NCBI GenBank assembly: GCA_009835985.1
Contig: VXWI01000070.1
Location: 1-34,310 of the forward strand
DNA: 34,310 bases
Direction of reading: 5' to 3'
Origin: Acidobacteriota bacterium
GTDB taxonomy: Bacteria; Acidobacteriota; Vicinamibacteria; Marinacidobacterales; Marinacidobacteraceae
Shown here: piece by piece, positions 25,635 to 34,175 of the stretch
Numbering within the stretch: the stretch's first letter is position 1
Layout of the letters: each line of letters starts with the position of its first letter
Position numbers and translations under genes: made by a program
Notes under the pieces: model-generated
The model's database searches: none
What the model saw: only the letters and a program-made list of their open reading frames with translations
What the model was told of the DNA's origin: nothing

Positions 25635-26366
25635 ATGAGCGGGAGCCGGCCGAACCCACCGCGCCGGGTTCTGCTCAAGCTGTCGGGCCAGGCGCTCAAG
25701 GGCGAGGAACACGCCGGCATCTCGCCGGGTGAGGTGGAGCGGATGGCCGGGCTCGTCGCCGCGGTTCACGGGGACGGCATCGAGACCGCCTGCGTGATCG
25801 GCGGCGGGAACATCTTCCGGGGCCTCGGCGCCGAGACCCGCGGCATGGACCGGGTCACCGCGGATTCGATGGGCATGCTCGCGACCCTGATCAACGCCCT
25901 CGCCGTCCAGGAGTCGCTCGAGAAGCTGGGTTGCCAAACGCGCGTGATGTCCGCCATCGCCGTCCGGCAGGTCGCCGAACCCTTCATCCGCCGCCGAGCC
26001 CTCCGGCACCTCGAGAAGGGACGGATCACGCTCTTCGCGGCGGGCACCGGGAACCCCTACTTCTCGACGGATACCGCCGCCGCGCTCCGGGCGAACGAGA
26101 TTCGGGCGGACGTGCTCATCAAGGCCACCCGGGTTCCGGGCGTCTTCACGGGCGACCCGGAAAAGGACCCGGAGGCCCGCCCGATCCGTCGCCTTACCTA
26201 CCTGGAGGCGATCCGGCAGGAGCTGCGTTTCATGGACACCACCGCGATCTCCCTGTGCATGGAGAACGACCTTCCGATCGTGGTGTGCCACCAGGACGAC
26301 ATTCAACAAGCCGCTCGGGGCGACGACGTCGGGACCCGGGTCGAGACGCCGGCCCTCGAAGAGTAG
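25635..26366 (+). CDS. pyrH: Uridylate kinase (UMP kinase)
   Basis: This 243-residue enzyme of the amino acid kinase fold phosphorylates UMP to UDP in the cytoplasm. Typical segments are RVLLKLSGQALKGE at the start, IGGGNIFRG, DRVTADSMGMLATLINALA, the nucleotide loop GTGNPYFSTDTAAALRA, and ATRVPGVFTGDPEKDP, followed by LRFMDTTAISLCMENDLPIVV. The ATG at 25635 fits the family start. A GTG at 25611 in frame would add eight residues; neither has a strong ribosome site. It lies between tsf and frr, the conserved bacterial order. Confidence 0.96.
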   Translation: MSGSRPNPPRRVLLKLSGQALKGEEHAGISPGEVERMAGLVAAVHGDGIETACVIGGGNIFRGLGAETRGMDRVTADSMGMLATLINALAVQESLEKLGCQTRVMSAIAVRQVAEPFIRRRALRHLEKGRITLFAAGTGNPYFSTDTAAALRANEIRADVLIKATRVPGVFTGDPEKDPEARPIRRLTYLEAIRQELRFMDTTAISLCMENDLPIVVCHQDDIQQAARGDDVGTRVETPALEE

Positions 26367-26388
26367 GGCCGCGGGGGGAGCGGAAGCG

Positions 26389-26946
26389 ATGAATCACACG
26401 ATTCTGGACGACCTGAACCGCCGGATGGACAAGACGGTCGAGGTGTTCGAGCACGAACTGGCTTCGGTCCGTACCGGCCGGGCGTCGGTGGCCCTGCTCG
26501 ATTCGGTCCGGGTGGACTACTACGGCCAGCTCATGCCGCTGAACCAGGTCGCCACCCTGAAGACTCCCGACGCCAGCACCATCACCGTTCAGCCCTGGGA
26601 GCGCAACCTGCTGCCCGCGATCGACCGCGCGATCCGGGCGGCCGATCTCGATCTGAACCCGGCCTCGGACGGGACCGTGCTCCGGATCCCGATTCCGCCG
26701 CTCAGCCAGGAACGGCGAAAGCAGCTCGCGAAGAGCATCAACCGAATGGCGGAAGAGCACAAGAACGCGCTTCGGCAGGTCCGGCGCGACGCCAACCAGC
26801 GCGCCAAGAAGCTGGTCAAGAACAAGGAGCTGTCGGAGGATCTCGAGCACGACCTCGAGGCCGAGGTCCAAAAGTCCACCGATGCCCACGTGAAGCGCAT
26901 CGTGGAGATCGCCGCCCGCAAGGAAGCGAGCATCCTGTCGGTCTGA
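26389..26946 (+). CDS. frr: Ribosome recycling factor
   Basis: The 185-residue protein has the standard RRF length. ASVRTGRASVALLDSVRVDYYGQLMPLNQVATL marks the hinge between domain I and II, with TITVQPWERNLLPAIDRAI and LRIPIPPLSQERRKQLAK following. The long C-terminal helix has NKELSEDLEHDLEAEVQKSTD. It splits post-termination ribosomes together with EF-G. GGGGGGAG lies upstream of the ATG. It ends the translation block; threonine synthase begins 16 bp later. Confidence 0.97.
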   Translation: MNHTILDDLNRRMDKTVEVFEHELASVRTGRASVALLDSVRVDYYGQLMPLNQVATLKTPDASTITVQPWERNLLPAIDRAIRAADLDLNPASDGTVLRIPIPPLSQERRKQLAKSINRMAEEHKNALRQVRRDANQRAKKLVKNKELSEDLEHDLEAEVQKSTDAHVKRIVEIAARKEASILSV

Positions 26947-26962
26947 GAGAGGAGACGACGCA

Positions 26963-28168
26963 GTGGCGACCCCCTACTCCTATCTCACCCACCTCGAGTG
27001 CTCGAAGACCGGGCACCGCCACAACGCCTTCGCTCCCCAGAACCTCTCGAACGAAAAGCACCCCCTGCTCGCCCGCTACGACCTCGAGGCGGCGGCGGAG
27101 ACGTTCACCCCGGCGGCGATCAGGGACCGCCCCTTCGACCTGTGGCGCTACCACGAGGTCTTGCCGATCCAGGAGGAACGCCACTGCCTGAAGCTCGGAG
27201 AGGGCGGCACTCCGCTGCACCCGGCCCCGACGCTGGGCGCCGAACTGGGGATCCAGGAACTCCTCATCAAGGACGAGGGGATGAACCCCACCGGCAGCTT
27301 CAAGGACCGGGGACTCTGCCTCGCGGTTTCCGCGGCCTATCAGTTCGACGCTCTCGGGATCGCGCTCCCCTCGGCGGGAAACGCCGGCGGGGCCGCTGCG
27401 GCATACGCGGCCCGGGCCGGAATGCAGTGCGTGGTTGCGGTGCCCGGGGACTGTCCCGAGGTAAACCGGATCGAAGCGTCGGTGTACGGGGCCGAAGTCC
27501 ACTCCATCGACGGCCTGATCTCCGACGCCGGCCGGATGATCGCGGAGTTGGCCCCGGGTCGCGGCCTCTTCGAAGTCGCCACGCTCAAGGAGCCCTACCG
27601 CATCGAGGGCAAGAAGACGATGGGCTACGAGGTGTTTGAACAGCTCGGACGCCTGCCCGACGTGATCCTCTACCCGACCGGTGGCGGCACCGGGCTCATC
27701 GGCATGTGGAAGGCGTTCGACGAGATGGAGCAGCTCGGCTGGATCGGCTCGGAACGCCCGCGGATGGTGTCGGTGCAGTCCGAGGGCTGCGCCCCGATCC
27801 CGAAGGCCTTCGAGGAAGGCACGGAGGCCTCCGAGATGTGGCAGAACGCCCGTACCGTGGCCTCCGGCCTGCGCGTGCCGAAGGCGCTCGGAGATTTCCT
27901 GATCCTCGCCGCGGTCCGGGAAAGCGGCGGCACCGCGATCGCGGTCAGCGATGAAGAACTCATGCGCGACGCCCGCCGGATCGGCGCCGCCGAGGGCATC
28001 TTCGCCGCTCCCGAGGGCGGCGCCTGCCTGAGCGCGCTGCGACGGCTTCGGGAATCGGGCGACGTGGCCGAGGACGACACCGTGGTCCTCTTCAACACCG
28101 GCACCGGAGCCAAGTACGTCGAAGCCTTCCTGGGCCCGGGCGCGGCCGCGCAACACGCGGAGTTGTAG
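26963..28168 (+). CDS. thrC: Threonine synthase
   Basis: The 401-residue protein is a fold-type II PLP enzyme that makes threonine from O-phosphohomoserine. The PLP lysine is Lys114 in [10 protein letters not shown]. The phosphate-binding glycine loop is [16 protein letters not shown] (about 233-248). LGEGGTPL is near 78-85 and [17 protein letters not shown] is near 137-153. The N-terminus ([13 protein letters not shown]) resembles the zinc-ribbon start of the family but keeps one Cys only, so zinc binding is unlikely. The GTG at 26963 has GAGAGGAG upstream. It follows frr by 16 bp and may share its transcript. Confidence 0.93.
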   Translation: MATPYSYLTHLECSKTGHRHNAFAPQNLSNEKHPLLARYDLEAAAETFTPAAIRDRPFDLWRYHEVLPIQEERHCLKLGEGGTPLHPAPTLGAELGIQELLIKDEGMNPTGSFKDRGLCLAVSAAYQFDALGIALPSAGNAGGAAAAYAARAGMQCVVAVPGDCPEVNRIEASVYGAEVHSIDGLISDAGRMIAELAPGRGLFEVATLKEPYRIEGKKTMGYEVFEQLGRLPDVILYPTGGGTGLIGMWKAFDEMEQLGWIGSERPRMVSVQSEGCAPIPKAFEEGTEASEMWQNARTVASGLRVPKALGDFLILAAVRESGGTAIAVSDEELMRDARRIGAAEGIFAAPEGGACLSALRRLRESGDVAEDDTVVLFNTGTGAKYVEAFLGPGAAAQHAEL

Positions 28169-28173
28169 GGAGC

Positions 28174-28202
28174 CTCGGAGCGCCGGCCTCCGGCCGGCAT
28201 CG
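28174..28202 (+). repeat. Dispersed GGAGCGCCGGC repeat, forward copy
   Basis: A 29-bp stretch containing GGAGCGCCGGCCTCCGGCC starts 6 bp after the thrC stop and matches, without mismatch, the reverse complement of 34197-34225. The inner GCCGGCC/GGCCGGC part is self-complementary and would form a hairpin. Related, diverged copies lie at 33363 and 33449. Confidence 0.75.
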
Positions 28203-28219
28203 ACCGCCAAGAGGCGGTC
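28202..28219 (+). terminator. Hairpin after thrC (possible terminator)
   Basis: GACCGCC (28202-28208), loop AAGA, GGCGGTC (28213-28219) form a perfect 7-bp stem 34 bp after the thrC stop, next to the dispersed repeat. There is no T-run, so intrinsic termination is uncertain. Confidence 0.35.
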
Positions 28220-28375
28220 GAAACCGCACCCCGCTACCCGGCCTCACGGCGGATACGGCCCGGACCGCCGGGCGTAGGCCCGCGGGCGAACCGAACTCCG
28301 CCTCCTGCACGCCGCTCTCGGCACGTCGCCACGTCGCCCCCCGGTTGGTACAACATGTTCGGTCAGGAAGCACCC

Positions 28376-28636
28376 ATGCCCAACATTCGCGTTCACTTTC
28401 CCGAGCCCCTTCTCGAAAGTCTGGACCGCATCGCCAAGGAACAGGGCAAGAGCCGCAACCGCCTCATCGTTGACTCCTGCCGACACACCGTTGAAGAGCG
28501 GGCGAGTTGGCCCGACGGGTTCTTCTCGAATGATCACCTGAGCGCCGAAGAACTCCGGGTGCTTCAGGAGGACTGCGAAGACTTCGAGCAGGCCATCCGG
28601 GCCGCACGCCGGAGTCGAACCGACCCGCGATTCTGA
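28376..28636 (+). CDS. Ribbon-helix-helix antitoxin-like protein
   Basis: The 86-residue protein starts with a short strand and two helices (NIRVHFPEPLLESLDRIAKEQGKSRNRLIVDSCR), the CopG/RHH DNA-binding pattern. A C-terminal acidic segment after it (LSAEELRVLQEDCEDFEQAI) would be the toxin-binding arm. I chose the ATG at 28376 because AGGAAG lies just upstream; an ATG at 28355 would add seven residues. Its stop overlaps the start of a short PIN-like reading frame (TGATG), the usual layout of a VapBC/FitAB pair. The toxin looks broken, so the antitoxin is now probably an orphan and may only regulate its own promoter. Confidence 0.75.
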   Translation: MPNIRVHFPEPLLESLDRIAKEQGKSRNRLIVDSCRHTVEERASWPDGFFSNDHLSAEELRVLQEDCEDFEQAIRAARRSRTDPRF

Positions 28637-28749
28637 TGCTGGTCCTCGACACGAGCGTCACCTCGAAGATCATGCGCCGGCCACCGAACGCCCGGCGGCG
28701 TCCACGCAACGGAGAACCTGCGGGAACGCAACCGCGTTGGAACGGTTAG
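28636..28749 (+). pseudogene. Remnant of a VapC/FitB-type PIN toxin
   Basis: The frame opens with the ATG at 28636, which overlaps the antitoxin stop. It begins MLVLDTSVTSKIMRRPPN, a good match to the first strand and helix of FitB/VapC PIN toxins, including the first acidic residue (Asp5). After about 18 residues the similarity stops and the frame ends at a TAG after 37 codons. In another frame, 28695-28750 reads HATENLRERNRVGT, which resembles the end of PIN domains (the xTxNxRxF region). This suggests a large internal deletion of a roughly 130-residue toxin. The middle catalytic acids are absent, so it should be inactive. Confidence 0.6.
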
Positions 28750-28773
28750 AAGAACCCTGAACGGAGCGTCGTG

Positions 28774-29694
28774 ATGCTCGAAATCAGAAACCTCGTCAAG
28801 GTCTATCCGGGACCGGTGGCGGCGCTCCAGGGCGTCTCGCTCGAAGCCTCGCGCGGCATGCTCGGGCTCCTCGGACCCAACGGCGCCGGCAAGACCACCC
28901 TCATGCGCATCGTCGCCGGCCTGCTGGAACCCACTTCGGGCGCCGTCCTGCTCGACGGCGAGGACGTGACCGGCGACCCCCGGCGGATCCGCCGTCAGCT
29001 TGGCTACCTGCCGCAGTCCTTCGGCTTCTATCCCCACCTGACCGGCGCCGCGATGCTCCGCTTCCTGCTCGTGCTGAAGGGCGTCCAGGCCCCGCGCGGG
29101 TTGAAACACCTTGCCGCGGAGCTCCTCGAGCGCGTGAATCTCCAGGACGCCGCGAAGCGGAAGGTCGGGACCTACTCGGGCGGCATGCGGCAGCGCCTCG
29201 GCATCGCGCAGGCGCTGGCGGGGAATCCCCGAATCGTGGTGGTTGACGAGCCCACCGCCGGGCTCGACCCGGAGGAGCGGTTGCGCTTCTACCGCCTGCT
29301 CGCCGAAATGGCGGAAGACCGCCTGGTGCTGTTGTCGACGCACATCGTGGAGGACATTGCGGTGCTGTGTCCCCGGGTCGCGGTCCTAAGCGGTGGGCAG
29401 GTCCTGGCGGACACCGCCCCCGGAGACGCGCGGGCGCGCCTCGAGGGCACCATCTTCGAGGGTGCGGTCGCCAAGGAGGGCCTGGCCGAAATGGAGCGCC
29501 GCTTCCTGGTAACGCAGGCGGTCCTGATCGAGGGACGTAACCGGGTGCGCGTGCATGTCCGGGACGGACGGCCGCCCCCAGGGTTTGAACCCATCCCTCC
29601 GAGCCTCGAGGACGCCTACCTGCTCCTCATCCGGAACCAAGCTTCGAAGAACGGCCAACCGGCGCCGGCAGCCGCGGAGCGCGCCGAGTCGTGA
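28774..29694 (+). CDS. ABC transporter ATP-binding protein (ABC-2 type exporter)
   Basis: The 306-residue ATPase has Walker A GPNGAGKT (34-41), a Q-loop in YLPQSFGFYPHLTG, signature YSGGMRQRLG, Walker B RIVVVDEPTAGLDP and switch His in LLSTHIVED. The last 80 residues form a small regulatory domain. It is of the drug/Na+/gliding-type ABCA-like group that pairs with ABC-2 permeases. The ATG at 28774 has GGAG 7 nt upstream; a GTG at 28771 is the alternative. Its TGA overlaps the GTG of the permease/peptidase gene (GTGA), so the two form one transporter. Confidence 0.92.
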   Translation: MLEIRNLVKVYPGPVAALQGVSLEASRGMLGLLGPNGAGKTTLMRIVAGLLEPTSGAVLLDGEDVTGDPRRIRRQLGYLPQSFGFYPHLTGAAMLRFLLVLKGVQAPRGLKHLAAELLERVNLQDAAKRKVGTYSGGMRQRLGIAQALAGNPRIVVVDEPTAGLDPEERLRFYRLLAEMAEDRLVLLSTHIVEDIAVLCPRVAVLSGGQVLADTAPGDARARLEGTIFEGAVAKEGLAEMERRFLVTQAVLIEGRNRVRVHVRDGRPPPGFEPIPPSLEDAYLLLIRNQASKNGQPAPAAAERAES

Positions 29695-32600
29695 CCTCGC
29701 TCGCGAGGTGGGCCGCCGTCGCGCGCCGGGAGCTGTCCTCGGCGTTGCGGCGTCCGTCCTACTGGTTTCTGCTCGGTGTTCTCGGGCTCACCGCGTTCGG
29801 GTTCTCCCAGGGCAACGTGACCATCAGCAGCGGCGAAGCGACGGCGGGAGGACTCCGGTCGCACATCACCTCCGCGGCCGCCCAGAGCATGTACCAGTCG
29901 GTCCTGATCACGGCCATGGGTGTCTGGTTCCTGGCCATCGGGGCGGGCCTCGTGCTGATCCGGGACGCGGAACTCCGGGTGGGGGAGATCGTCCACGGGA
30001 CGCGCCTGACCGCCCGGGAGTACGTGTGGGGCAGCTTCGCCGGAGCCGTGGCGGCGTTCGGGATCATCTGGGGCCTGAACCTGGGACTGTCCGCCGGATT
30101 CAACCACGTCCTGGCGACGGGAGCGGACACCCCGCACATCGGGCCGTTCGTTCCCGGCAACTACCTCATTCCGGCCCTGCTGTTCGGTCTCCCGCAGATC
30201 CTGTTCTTCGCGGGCGTGCCGTTCTTCCTCGGCGCCTGGACCCGCCGGCCCATCGTGGTCTTCGCTTTTCCGGTGGCCATGGTGCTTCTCATTCTGGGAT
30301 TCCTCGTCACCTGGTCGCCGAGCTGGCTCGATCCGGCGATCAACCGGGCGTTGATTCTCGCGGACCCCTCGGGCTTCCGCTGGCTGAACGAGACCTTTCT
30401 GAAGCTGGACCGGGGCGTCGACTTCTACAACACCGCACCCCTCCCCCCGGACATGGGATTCCTGCTCAGCCGCATCGGCCTTGCCGGCATCGGACTCCTG
30501 GCGGTGGAGGCGGCGGCCCGGAACACTGCCCGCAGGCTCCTCGAGGGCGACACCGATTCCGTCGTGATCGGGTTCCGGCGCGGTGGAGGAGAAACGACCC
30601 GGCCAACGGGAACCCCGGAGCCGCCCGCGACCGCGGGCGGGACGCTCCGCGAACTGGGGATGCGGACCGTCCCGCCGGGTTTCTTCGCGGCGGTGCACGC
30701 CATCGCCCGGACCGAAGTCCGCGAGCTGCTGGTGCGGCCGTGGCTCTATCTCTTCGTCCCGCTCATTGTCTGGCAGTCCGTCTCCGCGAGCTTGCTCGCG
30801 CTCGGTCCCTTCGATTCCCCGCTCCTGGTGACCTCGGGCGCCATGGCCGCCGGCCAGTTCAACACGCTCAGCCTCCTCGTCTGCATTCTGCTCCTCTTCT
30901 ACACCGTGGAGTCGCTGATGAAGGAGCGGACCCAGCGGCTCGCTGAGATCTACCGGGCGACTCCCGTCGGGACCGGAGCGATGCTGCTCGGGAAGACGGT
31001 GGGCAACGTCGCGGTGGCGGGAGTGATTCTCGGAGCCGCCCTGATCGCGTCCTGGGCGATCATCACTGCGCGGCACCTCTTCGGAAACCCGGTCGGGTTT
31101 GACCTGTGGCCCTTCGCCGCTGCCTGGGGTGGGGTGATGGTCCTCACCTTCGTCTTCTGGACGGCGTTCGTGACCGCCGCCTTCGCGCTCTTCCGCAACC
31201 GCTACGCCGTGTACGGACTCGGGCTGGCCGTCGTGATCTACACCGTCTACCGGATGACCGTGGCCCAGTTCCAGGTCGACGAAGCGCTCTCGTGGGTCAC
31301 CAACTGGCTGGCGTGGAACGCGATGGCCGCGTGGAGCGACATGGGCGCCTTCTCGCTCCACGGACACGCCCTGCTCCTGAACCGGCTGCTCTACCTGAGT
31401 CTCGTCCCGCTCCTCCTGGTTCTGGCGGTGCGGTGGTTCGGTCGGCAGGAGTTCGACGCCACCCGAATCCTGTACCGGTTGCGGCCGCGAGCCCTGTTGC
31501 GGAGCGGACTCCGCCTCCTACCCTTTGCCGTGCCGCCCGCCGTTCTGGCTTCGATGTTGTTCTTCGGAGGCCGGGCCGGCTATGAGGGACCCGACGCCGA
31601 TGAGGCCGCCAAGGACTACTGGAGGCGCAACGTGGCGACCTGGACCGACTTCCGGATGCCGTCGGTCTCGCATGTGGATCTCGACGTGGATCTCGAGCCG
31701 CCGGTCCGCACCGCGTCGGTGTCCGGCGCCTACACGTTCGTGAACCACCGGGACCATGCCTACCCCGAGCTTCCCATCACCGCGCGGCCAGCGGCCCCGA
31801 TCGAATGGACTCTCGACGGTGAGCCGCACGAACCGGATGAGCGCGCGGGGCTCTTCGTTTTCACTCCCGAAGAACCTCTGGCGCCCGGCGGTTCGCTGAC
31901 CGTCGGCTTCCGCTACGACCTCCAACATCCTCGGGGGCTGAGCACCCGGGTCGGCGGCCGGCGAGAGTTCATCCTGGACCCGGGCGTCGTCCTGACCGGC
32001 TTCTCACCCACCTTCGTCCCGGTTCCGGGGTACCTGCCGGGAATCGGCGTTGACAGGGACAACCGCTACGACCAGCGGGAGTACCCCGACGACTTCTACG
32101 AGGGCGAAACGGAACCAGCCCTTGGATGGGGAGGTCAACCCCTTACCACGAGAATCCGGATCACCGCGCCCGAGGAGTACACGGCCAACAGTGTGGGACG
32201 TCTGGTCAGCGAGGAGGTCCGGGACGGACGGCGCACCGTGGTATGGGAGTCCGACCAGCCGGTACGGCTCTTCAACATCGTCGCCGGCCGCTACGCGGTC
32301 AAGGAGGGCCGGGGCACGGCCATCTACTACCACCCGGAACACGACTACAACATCGAGGAGATGTCGGCCGCGCTCGATGCGGCCCGGGTGCACTACTCGG
32401 AGTGGTTCCATCCGTTCCCGTGGGAACTCCTGAAGCTGTCGGAGTTCCCGGCGTACGCCGGCTACGCCCAGGGTTTCCCCACCAACATCACCTTCAGCGA
32501 GGGCATCGGCTTCCTCACGAAGAGCGATCCCCGCGCCCACGCCGCCTTCGCCATCGTGGCGCACGAAGCGGCGCACCAGTGGTGGGGGAACATCCTGACG

Positions 32601-33347
32601 CCCGGGCGCGGACCGGGCGGCAACATCCTGTCCGAGGGGATGGCCCACTACGCCACCATCCTGCTACACGAAGAAGTGCACGGCGATCGGCATCGGATCG
32701 AGTTCACGAAACGGATCGAGGACGGCTACGGCGACGCCCGCTTCGTGGACTCCGAGCGGCCCCTCGTCAAGACCGACGGCTCGCGGCGGGGCGACGCGAC
32801 GGTCACCTATGACAAGGGCGGCTGGGTGATGTGGATGCTCCAGCAGGAGATGGGCCGGGAAAACATCCTGGGCGGACTGCGGGCTTTCATCGACGCGTAC
32901 CACGCCAGTTCCGACTTCCCGGTCATCCAGGACATGCTGGCTGTCCTGCGTGACTTCGCCCCGGATCCCGAAGCCTTCGACGCCTTCACCGCGCAGTGGT
33001 TCTTCGCCGTGGTAGTGCCGGAATACCGGCTCACCGGGGTAACCAAGGAGCGAGCCGGCCGCGGTTGGACCGTTCGCGGCACCGTAGAGAACCCGGGGAC
33101 CGGACGGATGACCGTCGCGGTCGCCGCCACCGCGAACGAGCGCTGGTCCGACGTCGGGAACGCCGGAACCCGCACGGTGGTCTCGCCGAGCTACCGGGAC
33201 GCGCGGACGCGAGTGGAGCTGGGCGCCAGCGAATCAGCCGAATTCGAGATCGTCACTACCTTCGATCCGGAACGGGTGCTCGTGGACCCGGATGTCCTGG
33301 TGCTCCAACTGCGCCGGGAGGCGGCGGTCTTCGACTTCCCGGAATAG
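29691..33347 (+). CDS. ABC-2 permease fused to M1-family metallopeptidase
   Basis: The 1218-residue protein has two parts. Residues 1 to about 635 form an ABC-2 type permease with two sets of about six helices (1-275 and 345-635) joined by a charged, Gly/Thr/Pro-rich linker. From about 640 a soluble M1-like peptidase begins (FRMPSVSHVDLDVDLEPP). The zinc site is HEAAH (958-962) followed by Glu982 in LSEGMAHY. The spacing is 19 residues, one longer than classic aminopeptidases but usual in this fusion family. The exopeptidase GxMEN motif is replaced by a FSEGIGF segment. YDKGGWVMWML supplies the usual Tyr. The GTG at 29691 overlaps the ATPase stop. It probably exports or senses peptides, with the peptidase on the outer face. 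Confidence 0.9.
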   Translation: MTSLARWAAVARRELSSALRRPSYWFLLGVLGLTAFGFSQGNVTISSGEATAGGLRSHITSAAAQSMYQSVLITAMGVWFLAIGAGLVLIRDAELRVGEIVHGTRLTAREYVWGSFAGAVAAFGIIWGLNLGLSAGFNHVLATGADTPHIGPFVPGNYLIPALLFGLPQILFFAGVPFFLGAWTRRPIVVFAFPVAMVLLILGFLVTWSPSWLDPAINRALILADPSGFRWLNETFLKLDRGVDFYNTAPLPPDMGFLLSRIGLAGIGLLAVEAAARNTARRLLEGDTDSVVIGFRRGGGETTRPTGTPEPPATAGGTLRELGMRTVPPGFFAAVHAIARTEVRELLVRPWLYLFVPLIVWQSVSASLLALGPFDSPLLVTSGAMAAGQFNTLSLLVCILLLFYTVESLMKERTQRLAEIYRATPVGTGAMLLGKTVGNVAVAGVILGAALIASWAIITARHLFGNPVGFDLWPFAAAWGGVMVLTFVFWTAFVTAAFALFRNRYAVYGLGLAVVIYTVYRMTVAQFQVDEALSWVTNWLAWNAMAAWSDMGAFSLHGHALLLNRLLYLSLVPLLLVLAVRWFGRQEFDATRILYRLRPRALLRSGLRLLPFAVPPAVLASMLFFGGRAGYEGPDADEAAKDYWRRNVATWTDFRMPSVSHVDLDVDLEPPVRTASVSGAYTFVNHRDHAYPELPITARPAAPIEWTLDGEPHEPDERAGLFVFTPEEPLAPGGSLTVGFRYDLQHPRGLSTRVGGRREFILDPGVVLTGFSPTFVPVPGYLPGIGVDRDNRYDQREYPDDFYEGETEPALGWGGQPLTTRIRITAPEEYTANSVGRLVSEEVRDGRRTVVWESDQPVRLFNIVAGRYAVKEGRGTAIYYHPEHDYNIEEMSAALDAARVHYSEWFHPFPWELLKLSEFPAYAGYAQGFPTNITFSEGIGFLTKSDPRAHAAFAIVAHEAAHQWWGNILTPGRGPGGNILSEGMAHYATILLHEEVHGDRHRIEFTKRIEDGYGDARFVDSERPLVKTDGSRRGDATVTYDKGGWVMWMLQQEMGRENILGGLRAFIDAYHASSDFPVIQDMLAVLRDFAPDPEAFDAFTAQWFFAVVVPEYRLTGVTKERAGRGWTVRGTVENPGTGRMTVAVAATANERWSDVGNAGTRTVVSPSYRDARTRVELGASESAEFEIVTTFDPERVLVDPDVLVLQLRREAAVFDFPE

Positions 33348-33362
33348 CCGGCGGAGCGGCTG

Positions 33363-33385
33363 GGAGCGCCGACATTCAGGTCGGC
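33363..33385 (+). repeat. Diverged GGAGCGCC hairpin repeat
   Basis: GGAGCGCC is followed by GCCGAC-ATTCAG-GTCGGC (stem 33368-33373 with 33380-33385), 15 bp after the stop of the permease/peptidase gene. It has the layout of the repeat at 28174 with a different but still paired stem. Confidence 0.5.
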
Positions 33386-33399
33386 ACCCGCTGCGCAGA

Positions 33400-33416
33400 G
33401 TGCAGTGGAACTGCAC
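33400..33416 (+). terminator. Hairpin downstream of the permease/peptidase gene
   Basis: GTGCAG (33400-33405), loop TGGAA, CTGCAC (33411-33416) give a perfect 6-bp stem about 50 bp after the stop codon. It lacks a T-run, so it may only stabilise the mRNA end. Confidence 0.3.
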
Positions 33417-33448
33417 CACTCCAACCATCCTCACCGCGGTAACGGCTC

Positions 33449-33469
33449 GGAGCGCCGGGCACGGCCGGC
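33449..33469 (+). repeat. Second diverged GGAGCGCC hairpin repeat
   Basis: GGAGCGCCGGGCACGGCCGGC at 33449-33469 pairs GCCGG with CCGGC around a 6-nt loop. It shares the head CTCGGAGCGCCGG with the 28174 repeat and lies 64 bp after the copy at 33385. Together with the hairpin at 33400 it fills the 237-bp gap 33348-33584, in which I see no gene. Confidence 0.5.
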
Positions 33470-33584
33470 TGCGATCGCCCGCCTCTTCCCGTTCGTGCCG
33501 CTTCGCTTCGACTTTTCCACAATTCGTCCCCGAGCGGGAAGAAACTCCTCCGATTTACGTCTGTTCATGGTGGAGGACGTCCCC

Positions 33585-34031
33585 ATGCACGAACGAACCA
33601 CCGATGCGCCGGAGGCCGCTGTCCCGTTGCCGGACCAGCCGGGCCGCTCCTATACTCCGGGAGAGAGTGAGCAGGTTAGAGCGATGACAAGCGTGGAAGC
33701 GGGGCGCCTCACCGGACGCCCGGCAGCTTCCCGGGAGCCGTTCGGCCGCGCAGAACGTGTCCAACTGACGGTGCTGGCCGGGATGTTCGTCCTGATGGCC
33801 GCGGTGTTGAGCGCCGGCGCCATCGCGTTCACCAACCTCAGCGGCCAGATCCTCGGTCTCCGCGCGGAGATGCGGGAGGAGATCGGCGGCCTGCGGGCGG
33901 AAATGCGCGAAGAGATCGGCGAGCTTTCCGAACGGATGGGTCAGCTTTCAGAGCGCATGACGCGCGTCGAGACGCTGATCGAGACGCACCTCGTTCCGGC
34001 CTCGAACGCCCGGGATCCCGCCGGCTCCTGA
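33585..34031 (+). CDS. Small membrane protein with coiled-coil repeats, unknown function
   Basis: The 148-residue protein starts at the ATG at 33585, with GGAGG 7 nt upstream. After a polar N-terminus (1-58) comes one membrane helix (about 62-84, VQLTVLAGMFVLMAAVLSAGAIAF). A coiled coil follows, built from near-identical 11-residue units: LRAEMREEIGG, LRAEMREEIGE, then shorter LSERMGQ and LSERMTR. The DNA of the units is also repeated, so the length may vary by slippage or recombination. The end (VETLIETHLVPASNARDPAGS) is polar. I do not recognise a family with known function; tail-anchored adaptor or oligomerisation roles are guesses. Confidence 0.7.
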   Translation: MHERTTDAPEAAVPLPDQPGRSYTPGESEQVRAMTSVEAGRLTGRPAASREPFGRAERVQLTVLAGMFVLMAAVLSAGAIAFTNLSGQILGLRAEMREEIGGLRAEMREEIGELSERMGQLSERMTRVETLIETHLVPASNARDPAGS

Positions 34032-34130
34032 GCCACCGGGGGCCGCCCGGAGGCGACACGGACGTGTGCGTCACTGGGCGGGGTTGGCGGTCCCAGCCCG
34101 GCGCCACCGTGAGAACAGATGGCCGTCACG

Positions 34131-34160
34131 CGCGCTGCGGGCCTGCGGCCCGCGCGCGTT
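34131..34160 (+). terminator. Strong GC hairpin, possible terminator
   Basis: GCGGGCC (34137-34143), loop TGC, GGCCCGC (34147-34153) extend, past one bulged T, into CGCGC/GCGCG on both sides, followed by TT. It lies about 100 bp after the coiled-coil gene. The U-run is too short for a typical intrinsic terminator. Confidence 0.35.
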
Positions 34161-34175
34161 TCGCCTCCCTGCGGA

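Noticed and set aside
24564-26309. 581-codon minus-strand frame opposite rpsB, tsf and pyrH
   Set aside because: It overlaps three unmistakable housekeeping genes and has no recognisable motif of its own.
29691-33347. Loss of M1 zinc-site function because of the extra residue in HExxH-x19-E
   Set aside because: From memory, the longer spacing is usual in ABC-2/M1 fusion proteins, and the three zinc ligands are all present.
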